From: Adineta vaga
Taxonomy: Eukaryota > Rotifera
Assembly: GCA_021613535.1 (NCBI GenBank)
Contig: CP075492.1
Span: 6,138,001 to 6,202,000 of the forward strand
DNA: 64,000 bases
Reading direction: 5' to 3'
Both the position numbers and the translations under genes were made by a program. Positions 10,727 to 25,882 of the stretch are shown here, piece after piece. The number at the start of each line of letters is the position of its first letter. Within the stretch, counting starts at the first letter, position 1. The notes under the pieces were generated by a model. That model ran no database searches, had not been told where the DNA came from, and saw only the letters and a program-made list of their open reading frames with translations.

Positions 10727-12977
10727 TGGTAGACAGTTTTACAAATCTGAAATGAAAAAGTCGAGAAGAAGGTTACTGGTAAAAAATAACAAGAGAAATG
10801 TTAGTAAGAGTATGAAGAAGAAGAAAGAGAAAGAAGCGATGACGTGTATATATTGATGATTTTGCTTTTACTCAATAAACTTCTGTAAAAATGAATCAAT
10901 GTTAAAGTCAAAATATAAAGTAGATCTATACGTGAATAGATAAAAATTTCCAAAAATGAAAAGTCTGACTCAATAGTATAGTGAAGTTTCATCATTTATC
11001 ACAATATGAATCATGTCACGTTTTCTGGGACACAAGGTTTTTTTGAACTTGGTCAATGAGTATGAAAAGATGTTTATACATGCATTGTACACAGTAATCA
11101 ACAAATAATAAATGGGCGTATATTTATACACATATATTAAACGATTACCTTTATACTTATGAAGATGTTTTTCTTATTGAAGCAGAAATGTACATATTCA
11201 TGTTAATATATTGCGCATATAAATATATAAACGATATACCATCTATATACTATAAATAGCAAGAGAAAAAGCAAACTTATCGATATGTAGAGAACATAAA
11301 AAAAGATTTTGTTGGTCAATCTTGTCCAAAGATAGAGTTGTTATCTCGTATTTTTGGATGACATTTTTTCCTGCCAATGAAAGTGTGTCTTAATCAAAAC
11401 GAAAAGTAAACGGGAGCACAGACAAGTAGTTATTTTAAATAGAACTCGAATAAAGAATGATGGGTAAAGAAATATAAAATGGATTTTCTTTTTCATCTTT
11501 CTCTTGAAGAGAAATTTATCTAAAGAATAAAAAATTATGAAATAAAAAGATTTATTTAAATTAATTGATAATGAAGTCACTGAGTACGAATGTTGAAATG
11601 GATATTGCGAAAGATTTCGAGCGAATTATGTCTATGTATTACTATTAATAATAATGACAAATTTACATAAAAAGCTAAACTAATCTAAGAGTGATTGAGA
11701 TTTAATATAACTTAAATGAAATCTAGTAATATAAATTACAATGATTTACTTTTATTAAATTAGAGTTATTCACTATATCTGCTAAACAATATTGATGTTA
11801 AACATCGTTACCTGACGATATAGATGATTGATGATCATATGCGGAGAAAATAACGTAAGCCAGCAAATATATGGCATTCATATTCTTCCATTATATACCT
11901 GCTAATGTATTCAAAACTAGTTGCCAAGAAAAGGTTGACTGTACGTGAAGTAGCCTCGAGTACACTTAACCATACCTCCGTTTGTAAGCAATAGCCGACG
12001 AAATAGGACTGTAGATGATATCAGTCGAATTTATATTATCAAACATAAATAGAGATGATCAATAGTGAGGAAAAGAGGAGGCGTTATTTCGTCTAAATGA
12101 GAAAGTAGATCATGAGTTGACTTGATGGTCTATTATCTGTTACCTGTATATAATACATATACATAGAAAAGAAAAGAAAGATCAAAGTCCATTCGATAAT
12201 GAAAACTATCTCAATTCCAATGTCATACGAGATGAAAGTCTGCAGTTATTTTTATCTCAAGGTCAACCTAAACGGAATAACTTCATTTGTACCAAAAAGC
12301 GAAGAAGAGTAGTCAAAATAGTTGCTCAACAGGAGAACCCGAAAATTTTCTTTTTGTTTCGTACTTGTTTTCTTCTTTAGATTATATTGGTTTCATGTTT
12401 TTATCACGCCTCGAGACATGCATCAAGTGCGTGAATAAGAAAACGACGCAAAATTATGACATTGATAGGATATACTTGTTGAATGCATAGATATTCAAAC
12501 CGTAATCGTTTCATCTATGTTTTCTACTCCATATTAAAAACACTCTTCGAATCAATGAAATTAAATAGCAATATGAAAAGATTTATCTTACCATGCAATT
12601 ATAGTTTTAGGTACATAATATTTGTTCGTCCTTCAAATGATTGAATCTATACTTAACTTACCTTTGATCCATAAGAAAAAAGAAACAACAAATATCACAA
12701 TCTCGTTTTCTTTCGTATAAACAAAACTATACATGACCAGAAAGGAACTTTTTTCCTCAGTGTTGGCAAATTGATTAACGAATCATTTTTTTTTAAATAA
12801 CAAAAAGAAACAAACAGATTCTTTTTTTTCTTTTCTCTTTCGTCTATTGTAATTAACCATATTGTTCTGTTTCGAACAAACTTTGTTGTTGTTATTGACA
12901 CAAACTATTCGATGACAAGTAGTTGGAGGATAACAATGACATTTAAGGAAAAAAGAGACTGGATTATCACCATAATA
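10727..12977. other. Gene-free region between PPP1R3 and SZRD1 genes
   Basis: About 2.25 kb of AT-rich sequence upstream of the PPP1R3 start and downstream of SZRD1. Short open frames exist on both strands but have low-complexity Lys/Phe composition and no domain, and no splice pattern links them. Probably promoter and intergenic DNA. Confidence 0.5.
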
Positions 12978-13770
12978 TTATTGTTGAAGCAAAGAAGAAG
13001 TAGAACATTCCGTACTATTTATAGTTGCAACAATATTGTCAGTTTTCAAATTAGTCTTAGGCAATGGTTGATTTGAACTTGTTGTGATTGATTCGAGTGC
13101 AGAACGAGTATTACTATCATCATCATCTTTTATAGAACTTTCTTCTTCGCCCATAATTCTATAGAAGAAAAAGATTATATTTGAGGTGATTGGTAAAAAG
13201 ATCTCAATTTACCGTAATCGCGCTAATCGATATTCGAGTTCACGTTGTTCATAAGTTTTTATCGAAGATTTTGTTGTTTGTACAGAGGAAGTATTAGATA
13301 CTGATTCTTTTGATTGCTTTCGTGGAATGATTGATACGACAGGCGCAGTTGTTGTGATCGAATTATTATTATCATAAAAAGGTGAATTTAGGTCATCATT
13401 ATCATCATTATTTGTGGATGTCGTCGTACTAGAATTAGTGAAGTCATTGTAAGCAGAAGTTTGAGATTGATTAGTTGGTCTTTTAAGTATTCGAATTGGT
13501 TTATTTGATTGATTCACATTTAAATTCGAAAAATTTCGATTGTCATTTACGTTTGATAATGTTGAAGGTATAATAGATTCCTAGAAAAATTCAAAAGATA
13601 AATAAATAGTCCTTCGACTTTCGATTGAAAAACTCAGTTTCATCTATTCGAGACATAAACGAAAAATTTACTTGCGTTGCAGCTCGATCCTTTTCTAATT
13701 GTTCCAATCGTTTATCAAATTCTCCAGTATCAACTGCAACTTCCCAATCATCATGATCATTTCCCATCAT
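12978..13770 (-). CDS. SZRD1: SUZ domain-containing protein (SZRD1 homologue)
   Basis: Three exons, 13770-13672, 13580-13213 and 13158-12978, with introns of 91 and 54 nt; 215 residues. The N-terminus DDWEVAVDTGEFDKRLEQL matches the conserved acidic start of SZRD1. Exon 2 has PIRILKRP, the hallmark of the SUZ domain. The domain closes across the second junction as YEQRELEYRLARLRIMGEEE. The linker is Ser/Thr/Asn/Asp-rich. SUZ domains bind RNA and occur in translation and decay factors; the human protein is a small, widely expressed RNA-binding regulator. The two splice junctions are fixed by the family motif running through them. Confidence 0.88.
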
Positions 13771-14518
13771 TGTCGTCGTTAAATAGGTTTATACTTTTCC
13801 AAGATACACAAAAAAGGACAATCAAATAAACATTGAAATAAATAATCTGACCAACGAACAAACAAAAGAAACTCTAAAATCAAAAAAGAAGAAGAAATAA
13901 ATGAACATTAGAATAAAAGAATTTGTCTTAATGTGGTGTTTCTTTTTGCAAACGAAAGCTGAAAAAAAAATGTCTTACACACACATACGCGCAACAAACG
14001 CAGATAATCACACAAGCTACACGGACAAGAACAGATCTTTATATATATGTATAAAATGTGTTGTTGTTTTTTTTTGTAAAAAGTAAGTTTTGATTTTCCT
14101 CTTTGAGTAAAAAGAAAACGATTGATTATTTGAAATTGTTCGATGAAAGGAGACAGAATGTTTATAATAAATGTTTTGGGAAAAGAACAAAAAAAACCAA
14201 CGAAAGGAATACATCTTTTTTTGTTTTGGCTTTGTATATTCGAGCAGAGAGAGCGAGAGAGAGAAAATCGAGAACAATGCACGACATGTTGGTGCGTAGA
14301 AAAATACAAGCGGAAAAGAACAAGACACGTGATGACGTACATTGTAGAAAAACACACACACACGCACACACACAAACCCTAAGAGAGAAGGTTAATTTCA
14401 CTTAATTAGTTCTTCTCAATTTATATACTTTTGTTTATCATGTATTTTTTTTTGTACAGAAAGAAAACTCTTTCATTTAACTAGACGAATGGATGCTGGT
14501 TGTTGTTCTTGTTCTTGA
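13771..14518. other. Intergenic region with (CA)n tract
   Basis: Between SZRD1 and PPP2R5, both on the minus strand. A CA-dinucleotide run at 14352-14376 and poly-A/T tracts create overlapping open frames on both strands (Cys/Val or Thr/His repeats) that are not genes. Confidence 0.6.
14352..14376. repeat. (CA)n microsatellite
   Basis: Imperfect CA repeat with one CG interruption, just upstream of the PPP2R5 3' end. Other simple tracts in the window are (CTTT)n at 17720-17743, (GAA)n at 17338-17365 inside a PPP2R5 intron, (GT)n at 19919-19935 and (TA)n at 43931-43959. Confidence 0.9.
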
Positions 14519-17602
<3,084 letters not shown>

Positions 17603-18610
17603 TTGTCGCAGATGAGTGAGTGCGTCTGAAAATCGCTTCAGCTCGAACAATGGATGAATGGAACAATTAAGAATTGAATTCTATACGTGCGTATTCAAAG
17701 AAAATATATTCTTGATATGTTTTCTTTCTTTCTTTCTTTCTTTTATGTAAACGTATAAAAAACTAAACTCGTTTGTCTTTATATCAACGCAATTATTATC
17801 ATAATCAATCAATAAAACTTTGATTTCAATATGTTATTCTCATCTAAAAACAATCCGATGATAATGTATGACAAATAAACAACAAGAAAATCAACAACAA
17901 TATAATGAATGAAAGAAAAGATGAATTACCTCGTCGTTTCTTATCGGTCCATCACGTTAACTAATCACAGAAAAGTTTTTTTTATATACATTTATTTTAC
18001 CTTGGTTACGCTAACTATTCGATCAGAAATGATAAATGAAAAAAGAGAATTAATGATTTCTATCTTCTTTTTTTTTCTGTACCTTGAAAAATTAAAAGAA
18101 AGAGATGAAATATACGTCTCAATCCATATCAGATTACAAATTTTATCAACAATTTTAAGATAAAAATAGAAATCAACTTTATAATTATAGATCTTGTTTA
18201 TATTCATGTGAAATATAAAGAAATAAAACTCAAAATTTATAATTAATCTATAGATGTCGCGCGTGATAATTATGTCCATAGTTTATTCATTCGAAAGATA
18301 TGCCTCTTTTTTGTTCTTATTTTTTCGTAACAACTATTCTTAAAATAACTTATCACGTGCAACAAACAAAAAAACACGATTTAATTGTTAGAAAATAACT
18401 GAAAACTGATACTCTTATCAGATTTTTATCTCGCTTCATATGAAAAGTCTATTTTTTCTACGTATATATTCATTCTACTTCAATAGAACTGTCATATTCT
18501 GAATTCATGCATCAATACACAATTCATTTTCCTACCTAATAACTACACAGAAAAAACAAAATCAGAAGACGAACTGATTTCCTTATTCTAGATACATTTG
18601 TTATTTGATA
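17603..18610. other. Divergent intergenic region
   Basis: About 1 kb between PPP2R5 (minus) and the nibrin-like gene (plus), so it should hold both promoters. A (CTTT)n tract lies at 17720-17743. A good splice-acceptor-like TTCCTTATTCTAG ends at 18590, 20 nt before the downstream ATG. No coding exon was found in it. Confidence 0.5.
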
Positions 18611-19879
18611 ATGACTCAGAGAAAAATTGATGATCTATTTTCTTTAAAACCATCATTATCAACAAATAAACGTTCACGTACAACTCAAGTGACAACCAAT
18701 GATCGCGATGAATTTGATGATATATTCGAAACGACAAGTTCATCAAAACGTCGTCGTACAAATCAAAAACCATCGACAGATGTTTTTGATTTTGATATAC
18801 CATCTACATCAACAAATATTCCGAGAAAATCTATCGACACCGAGAAATCAACAAGTTCTTTGAAAAAGAAACGAAGTGATGAAAATCAAATGATCGACGA
18901 TCTATTTAATAATGATACGAGAAAAAAAACTCGACGTCCTATTAAACAAGAAGAAACAATTGATGTATTAGATATGTTTAAAACACGAACAAATACCAAT
19001 GCACCTCCAGTTCTCTCGACAATGGACGATTTTAAAACACCAATATGTCCAAAAAATTCAACAACACAAAAGAAAATTAAGATGTTTTTCGATGATACTG
19101 ATCTCATTCAATTACGTGAACAAGATGAAGCTGTAAGTTTTGATCAATTTCATATTCAAAATATCTCACTTGATCTCATTTAGAAAGATTACGCTCATGT
19201 TAAACCCGTATTAGTTACCAGTGGACAATGGTTATCCAAAGAAGTGGAAACGAAAGTAAGTTACAAAACAACATTTATCTTACTTATTGATTTCTTGAGC
19301 ATTGTTCTATATCGATGTTAATCTGAAAAAGAAAACAATTTCAATTGATTATTTTAGTCAAGCTGTAAAACCAATCATCCATCTGTAGAAGACGATATTC
19401 CAGATGATCAACGTAATCTAATGCATATTCAATATGTTTCACTTAGTCTCGATGATGAAATTGATAATATTAGTAAGAAAAAATCGAAATCTACTTCATC
19501 GAATCAATCAACAAAAACAGTTCTCGATGGAAAATCATTTCAGAAAGTAAATTAAAACTTTTTTTGTTTTGTTTTTCAAATTTTCTTCTTCGCATTTTTA
19601 GCAACTCGTTCTCTCCGATTCGACCGTTGTACGTAAAGAAAATCTTCAAAGTTGTTATAATGCTCTATTGGAAGATATTAATAAGCCACGAATAGTAACA
19701 ACATCATCATCGAATAAACAAAAGAAATTAGTAACTGAAAACAAAAAAAACAAGACTTCCTTCATATCATTGATTGCTTTCTATTTTAGACAAATTCCAA
19801 ATCTTCTCTCAGTGATGATGACGATCAAATGACTCATATCGATTTTTTTGATTTATCAACTCGAAAAAAGAAATTCTGA
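18611..19879 (+). CDS. Nuclear protein, possible nibrin (NBN) C-terminal half
   Basis: Five exons: 18611-19132, 19184-19255, 19358-19546, 19602-19730 and 19790-19879; 333 residues. The start MTQRKIDDLFSLKP is a near PIP-box (Q-x-x-I-x-x-L-F), followed by Ser/Lys-rich disorder with repeated aromatic-acidic motifs (DDIF, DDLF, DMFK, MDDF). The order of features then recalls the end of nibrin: a WLSKE segment, a hydrophobic patch (IQYVSLSLDDE) like the MRE11-binding site, and a terminus of Asp run, FF and basic residues (DFFDLSTRKKKF) like the ATM-binding motif. No FHA or BRCT domain is encoded upstream. The nibrin assignment is tentative; exon structure and nuclear, disordered nature are clear. 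Confidence 0.5.
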
Positions 19880-20187
19880 CCGTACTTTTTCTTTTTGTAT
19901 AGAATTAATTATATTTTTGTGTGTGTGTGTGTGTGATAATCATTTTCTTCTTCTTTGTAGCTCATAAAAGCACATATATTCATTTATTTTTTTGTTACTA
20001 GTAAAAAAGAAGAAGAAGAGAGTTTTTTCTCATTTGTATAGAACTATATTTAACACGTATATCCGGTTGAGGGGAGAAAAAAAAAGATAGACACTTTCAT
20101 TATCATTCTTTGAACATCTTCTTTTTACTTACTTACTCAACACACTAAAGGTTAGTATACCGAAAGAGAATACAATCAGACAATACG

Positions 20188-20601
20188 ATGATTTCGAATC
20201 GGAATGATGAGAATGATTCGATCTATAATGCAAAGAAGAACAGGTAAGTTGAAAGAACGAGAAGATTTCTTCTTTTTAATAAAAGTTGAATCCTAGAGTA
20301 TTTCAGGAAATGAAACAACTGAGTTGGATGAATATCACCATCTACATAGAATGAAACTTTGATGAAAAAGAATTTTTGATTATATATAAATAGATCTATT
20401 TAATTTTCTTTATGTACTAGTGATAATTTGATCAATCGTCGACATAGTATAGCTCATACAAATTTTCGTAAAGCTATCTATCGAAGTTTATCATTCTGTG
20501 CAGATAATGATGGAATTAACGACAAGATATCTTATGTTAAATACTGTGTGAAAGTATTTTTTTCTTTGTCTTTTCATTGTATTTATTGGTGCAGTTATTA
20601 A
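20188..20601 (+). CDS. Small hypothetical protein, two exons
   Basis: Exon 1 is 20188-20243 (MISNRNDENDSIYNAKKN), ending at a strong GTAAGT donor. After a 177-nt intron, exon 2 at 20421 continues in frame with NLINRRHSIAHTNFRKAIYR and a short hydrophobic end, stopping at 20601; 78 residues. The acceptor TTTATGTACTAG is good. A further donor-like site inside the last exon leaves open that the gene continues downstream. A longer minus-strand open frame crosses the same DNA, so the call rests on splice signals only. No family recognised. Confidence 0.33.
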
Positions 20602-21188
20602 ATTTATATGGTCACAATAGTAGTGTGCTTTTATTTTCTGGAAATAAATGAGAACTATAAATGTTTCTATACTTTGTATATTTAGAGCTCTGTGCCAACG
20701 TTGACAAATGTATATGACGGATTGAATAGTTGCATTTTGTATATTTAGGAAAGCTCCTCTTACAATCACAGAATCTTCTTTGAAGATTAGTAGAGCTTTG
20801 ACTAATCGTTTCTTAGATGTATTTATTTGTATGTCCAATTGTATAAAATGACACCTTTTACTTCCTTCTAATACAATAGATTAACAGACTGAAAACTTAT
20901 TTAAGATACATGATCATTCTATCAGCAACACTGACTATACTAAAGACGAAAGGAGTAACTTCTATATTAGTCTAAGAAGAACTAAGTAGTTGCACATTGT
21001 TGTCGATCTATTCCTTACTATGAGTAAATCTCAAATTATTATTGATTGAGTGACGAAGAATAAATATTAACACGTCGGAAAAAACCTAGTTTGATCTTTT
21101 TTTAGTAATTTTTTTTTCTTCGATGTGAGATATTTTTGGTTGTAGCAGAAAGACTCATCGATGGTATACGCGGAAGAAAGAGAACGGA
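20602..21188. other. Intergenic region upstream of the ART-TPR-MORN gene
   Basis: AT-rich. A short phrase TTTGTATATTTAG occurs twice, about 73 nt apart (around 20675 and 20748), each resembling a splice acceptor; the exons they would open are only a few codons long. A 115-codon minus-strand frame at 20491-20838 shows no recognisable domain. Confidence 0.4.
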
Positions 21189-23460
21189 ATGATTCAGATT
21201 ATTTACGCACAATTTTTTTTCAGATTATCAGGAATAGCATTTTATAGTGAAGGTTCATTTGATAGAATGAAGTTCGTACTCCTTCTCTTGTATCTTTTAA
21301 ACCGTTTTTCAATACTTATTCGTCATATATATGCATGTATCAACAGTAAGACGGTATATAATAAATGTGATATTGCAAAGAAAAATCCTGTGTTATTTGG
21401 TATCGTTTGGTTCACTCGAAATGTTAAAATAAATGATCGTATAGAATCCATTGGAAAACTTCGTGAAATTGTTAATCATTTGGAGATATTCGATAATATT
21501 GACACATTTCAGCAGTACATTGATCAATTATCTAAAAACGATCGTTTGATACTCGTTCTTAGTGATGTTAAAAATATACAAATCATTCGTTTGATTCATC
21601 ATTTACGACAAATATCGTCGATTTATTTATTTTGTACTGATAAATTTGAAAAACAACAGTGGATAAACGATTTTAATAAGGTAATACACCTTTCAAAGAA
21701 AATTTATCATTACTATAAAATACTATAACATCGATTCTTCAAACTGATCAGTATTTATTGCGATAGCAAGAAAAGGATAGCGTGATCTTTTTAAAATATT
21801 CGTTTATATCCTCTCATTTTCTTATACTAAGATATATATCGCTTGGATGTATAACTTTGTGAAATGACTTCTTTTTTCATGTAGGTAAAAGGAATTTTTC
21901 ACGATCTTGATGAATTGATGACTCGAATTAAGAAAGATCAAGAAATCCAAAAACAACTAGAAGAACCATTGGAAATTCGTGTTTTCACTGTTACAGATTA
22001 TGAAGATGGATCAACAACAAGTCTTAATGGAAAATTTTTCTATGCTCAATTACTACTTGAATATATCCTCTCCATTGAATCAAATGAACAAGATAGAAAT
22101 GAATTAATTTCTCTTTTAAAACAAGAGTATAGTGAAAGCCCTACTGAATTGTCGAAAATTGATGATTTTGAAAAAAATTATTCATGTGAAAATGTTCTAA
22201 AGTGGTATACACGTGAATCTTTCTTCTATAAAATGTTGAACAAATCTCTTCGACAACAAAATATTCATATGATATTTCTTTTTCGTTCATATATAAATGA
22301 TCTTTGTCAACAACTATCAAAAAGCCAATCGAGCATTCCAATGACAAGTTATCGATCTCAATTAATGTCAAAAGATGAATTAGATTGTTTATTGAAACAT
22401 GTAAATCACTATATTTTTATTAACTCATTTTTTTCGACAAGTCTTCAACGAGATGTTGCTTCATTTTATATGGATGATGGAAATTCACAAGATAATTTAG
22501 TCAAAATTTTGTTTGAAATTTCTGCAAAACCACATCGAAATGAGAAAACATTATTCTCAAATATTAGTTTGCATAGTGATTTTGACATTGAAATGGAAGT
22601 GCTTTTTGCACCGGGTTGTATTTTTCGATTGAACGATATTAATTGTGATAAAAATCAGATATGGACTATTCGAATGACTTTATGTATTGATGATGAACAT
22701 GATTTAAAACTTGTATTCAATCAGCTGAAACTTCAAAATGAAATGCAACCAAAAGATTTGCAGACATTGGCAGAATTCTTAGTAAAAATGGGTAAATTTG
22801 ATCCTGCTGAGAAATACTTTTACCGTTCCATTAAACAACTTCCGCCTGGTCATCCTTCCCTACTCCGTGTTTATCGAGGCCTCGCTGATATTGCTTCACA
22901 AACCGGTGATCTTGATCGAAGTCTTCAATGGCAGAAAAAATTGGTATCACTTCAACGAACTATCTCGAATACCATGACAATTAGCAATAGTGAACATATT
23001 GAATCGAATGGTAAGATTCTAATCGAATATCAGAGAGATGTGCACATATGATTGTCTTTCTATTCTAGTATCAGCAGTTGTTAAGAAACGCCGAGTTTAT
23101 CCAAATGGGGATGTTTATGAAGGAGAACTTATGAATGGTCTTTATCATGGATATGGAGTTTATGTTTGGAAAAATCATGATCGATATGAAGGAATGTGGC
23201 AAAATAATCGTCGCGAAGGACAAGGTACATGGATTTGGGGAGAACAAACATCTTCGGCAGGTGATCGATACTGTGGGGAGTGGTCTTTGGACAAGAAACA
23301 TGGAAATGGAGAATATTTTCAAGCACATGGTGACGTATATAGAGGACAATTTAAAGAAGATCAGCGTCATGGAACTGGTATCTATAAAACCAAAGATGGT
23401 CAATGTTTTTATGTTGTTTATGATCATGATAATACGGTCTCTCGTGAAGTTATTAAATAG
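21189..23460 (+). CDS. ADP-ribosyltransferase fused to TPR and MORN repeats
   Basis: Three exons, 21189-21680, 21885-23010 and 23069-23460, join to 669 residues (643 if the in-frame ATG at 21267 is used; the first 26 residues are doubtful). Domain order: an N-terminal alpha/beta module shared with the ART gene at 61.6 kb (FGIVWFTRN ... RLILVLSD); an ART domain with the R-S-E triad intact (Arg in SYRSQ about 321, STS about 348-350, ExE as IEMEVLF about 400-402); a TPR pair about 434-500; and about four MORN repeats after 545 (YEGELMNGLYHGYGVY, GDVYRGQFKEDQRHGTG). ARTs of this type move ADP-ribose from NAD+ to protein side chains. MORN repeats bind membranes or partners. It is likely intracellular, as no clear signal peptide is seen. 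The target is unknown. Confidence 0.85.
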
Positions 23461-23930
23461 TTCGAGAAAGTATAAAACGAATCTTTCTGTACATCTTTTA
23501 ATCTGATTAGTATTATTCACACTTTCATTCATCGTAGGAAAGGAAAAATAACTAGACAACGACTGTATATAATATATCCCCAAGAGAGAGCACGTTTTCT
23601 ATTCAGTATTTTTTGTATTATTCTTGGGAAAAGAAGCGCTAAAAAAAACGTCGCCCTCTCTCATAATTCTCAGATACTGTATTATGCACGATGATGTTTT
23701 GTTGCTTATAATTGCAGTCACATCATCAAAAAATTTCTATCAACATAAAGCAAAAAATACCGAACATAGTGTTTTATGTATTATATTTCATGTTATTTCA
23801 TCAGAACAAAAACGATTAGACAACATTTTTTACTGACGTCATTGCGTCAATACCAAAGCGCCTTGCGCTATTACAGGTGAGTAACATACTTTTGAAATTA
23901 CATATACAACACACCGATCTATAACTATGA
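23461..23930. other. Intergenic region upstream of the DUF4338 gene
   Basis: A 70-codon plus-strand frame (23624-23836) runs toward a donor-like ACAG|GTGAGT at 23877, and may be a 5' untranslated or unrecognised first exon of the next gene. It has no domain. A small perfect inverted repeat, AGCGC-CTT-GCGCT, lies just upstream of that donor. Confidence 0.35.
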
Positions 23931-24956
23931 ATGAATTCCAACACAAAATCAGAACATTTACTGAAGATTCAAAATCTCAGTATGGAAATGAGAAACGAAT
24001 TGTTACAACACATTCAACAGATGTCGATCGAACGAAATAAAAATGAAACAAAATCGAACTATCGTCCTAAGTATAATGATGAACACTACAACAAGTTAAT
24101 TTGGAGTTCAACTGAATACAGTGACGTTGAAAACATTCAAGTACAAATAGTCGTAGTTGAAAATGATGATCAACGTGATTTATTTGATTATATTCGACAT
24201 ACTGTTTCATCAATGCCTCAATGTCAAGTTCCTGGACGAGTTCTATCTGTTTTAGTTTATGATCAATATTCGAAATGTTATCTTGGAATATTACAATTAA
24301 CAACTGATTTATTGAAAAGTGAACATAAAGATACATTTATTCATCCAAATTTAGAAACAACAAAAAGAAATCGATTGAAACAACATATACGTGATCATTC
24401 TGTCAATTTATCTATTTGTGTTCCTGTTCAACCATTTGGATTCAATTTTTGTGGTGGAAAACTATTAGCAATGCTTGCTTTTTCCACTGAACTTCATGAC
24501 TTCTATCAAAAACGATATGGTTATCCAATTGGATTGGTTACGACAACATCAATACATGGCAAATCAATTCAATATGATCGATTAAAACAATTGAAATTCA
24601 TTGGATGCACTAAAGGATTTGGCATTAGTCACATTCCAACTTCATTTATTGATCGAGGAAAAATTTATCTTAAACAAAACTATCCCGAATCTTTACATCG
24701 AAAACAAGCAAATTGGCAAATATTAAAAATTTTAGTAGAAAAATTAAAGATCGATAGTACAGAAGTATTTTTTCATGGTAATCAACGAGGAATCTATTGT
24801 GGTTGGACTGGAACAAATGCGAATGAGTTTCTTTTGAAGAGAATGATGAATTTCACTCAAGATAAACTTCAATCAGTTGATCAATGTGGACAATTTTGGA
24901 AAGAAAGATGGGCAAAACAACGATCGACGCATTTAAATAAAATGAAAAATTTATAA
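23931..24956 (+). CDS. DUF4338 / DruA-like protein
   Basis: Intron-free, 341 residues. The conserved series of the DUF4338 family is visible: GRVLSVLVYD and YLGILQL strands, then CVPVQPFGFNFCGGKLLAML, then YGYPIGLVTTTSIHGKS with YDRLKQLKFIG, and near the end RGIYCGWTGTNANEFL. The family includes DruA of the bacterial Druantia anti-phage system and many phage and giant-virus proteins; its biochemical role is not settled. About 80 N-terminal residues are a charged, helical extension without clear homology. A single-exon gene of this family among intron-rich genes suggests horizontal acquisition. The assignment is from remembered motif order, not a search. Confidence 0.62.
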   Translation: MNSNTKSEHLLKIQNLSMEMRNELLQHIQQMSIERNKNETKSNYRPKYNDEHYNKLIWSSTEYSDVENIQVQIVVVENDDQRDLFDYIRHTVSSMPQCQVPGRVLSVLVYDQYSKCYLGILQLTTDLLKSEHKDTFIHPNLETTKRNRLKQHIRDHSVNLSICVPVQPFGFNFCGGKLLAMLAFSTELHDFYQKRYGYPIGLVTTTSIHGKSIQYDRLKQLKFIGCTKGFGISHIPTSFIDRGKIYLKQNYPESLHRKQANWQILKILVEKLKIDSTEVFFHGNQRGIYCGWTGTNANEFLLKRMMNFTQDKLQSVDQCGQFWKERWAKQRSTHLNKMKNL

Positions 24957-25329
24957 GTCTTTGAGGAAAATATTGTTGAGTAGTTATAATAATGATTTCA
25001 ATTGAAATTTGTTTAGTTTCCGCATCTAGACGAAGAGTAGAAGTAAGAGTAGATAATCCAATTTATTTCTCTCACGTCTACTTTTAATTCAATTCAGATA
25101 TTTATTAACCTCTTCAAATGATGTCATCGATAGATTGTCGAAAACAAACTATCTATGTGTATTTTTTAAATTTCTTTTATTATACTCTCATTTGTTTTGA
25201 AATAAATCAAATGAGATAATTTTGCATGAATAGATGCTTATTTTTTGTATATTAATTAGAATTAAGTAAAAAATAAAAGTTTCTTGATATTTAATATATT
25301 TTCGTATAAATCAGTCGTTAATGACAATA
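24957..25329. other. Convergent intergenic region
   Basis: Between the 3' ends of the DUF4338 gene and the LITAF gene. AT-rich, with several AATAAA-like sequences that could serve as polyadenylation signals on either strand. Nothing else seen. Confidence 0.5.
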
Positions 25330-25882
25330 TTATAAGATTTGCCAACGTCCTAATTCGGTTCCACAATTTGGACAGTAATGCACTCGAGTCTAAAAGAAAT
25401 ACATGGATAACATAGTCGAGTAAAAATAATGAACTTCGAATGATTTACTTTGATGTCTCTAATACAAAACGGAATTAAACAGCATCCAAGCCAAAAACCA
25501 ACAAGAACAAGAACTAAACAAATTATCCAAGCCAATGCACCATTCGACTCTTCTATACGAGTTACAATAGTTTGGTTACATCTCTGACATGTACATTGAA
25601 CGGGTGTTTGTCCGAAATGATATTGAACTGGAACTACTGTAGTATCGGTAGATGGATTTACATCAAACTTGACTCTTATATCTTTTTGAATTGTTTCTAT
25701 TTATTGTAAATATAAAATACGAAATTCAATAAAATGCATGAAAAATACTGACCATAACCTGGTGGTGGTTCTATTGGTGTTTCTATAATAGCAGCAGCAG
25801 CAGCAGCAGGAGGATGTTCGTTGATTGGAAGTGTTTCAACTTCATTCTGTCGCTCCGCTTCAACCGATTTCATGTCCTTCAT
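25330..25882 (-). CDS. LITAF-domain protein
   Basis: Three exons, 25882-25753, 25696-25449 and 25389-25330, give 145 residues. The N-terminus is Pro/Ala-rich with a run of six Ala and a PPPGY motif of the kind bound by WW domains. The LITAF domain begins with a CxxC knuckle (VQCTCQRC), has the membrane-inserted hydrophobic stretch (IICLVLVLVGFWLGCCLIPF) and closes with the second knuckle HYCPNCGTELG. Both Cys pairs needed for the zinc site are present. The family acts on the cytosolic face of late endosomes and lysosomes in sorting. The last intron separates the hydrophobic stretch from the second knuckle. Confidence 0.92.

Noticed and set aside
13901-14405. Several overlapping open frames on both strands
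   Set aside because: They arise from CA repeats and poly-A/T tracts; none shows a family motif, and they sit between two well-modelled genes.
20491-20838. 115-codon minus-strand open frame
   Set aside because: No domain, no splice support, and it overlaps a plus-strand exon with good splice signals; judged a chance frame.
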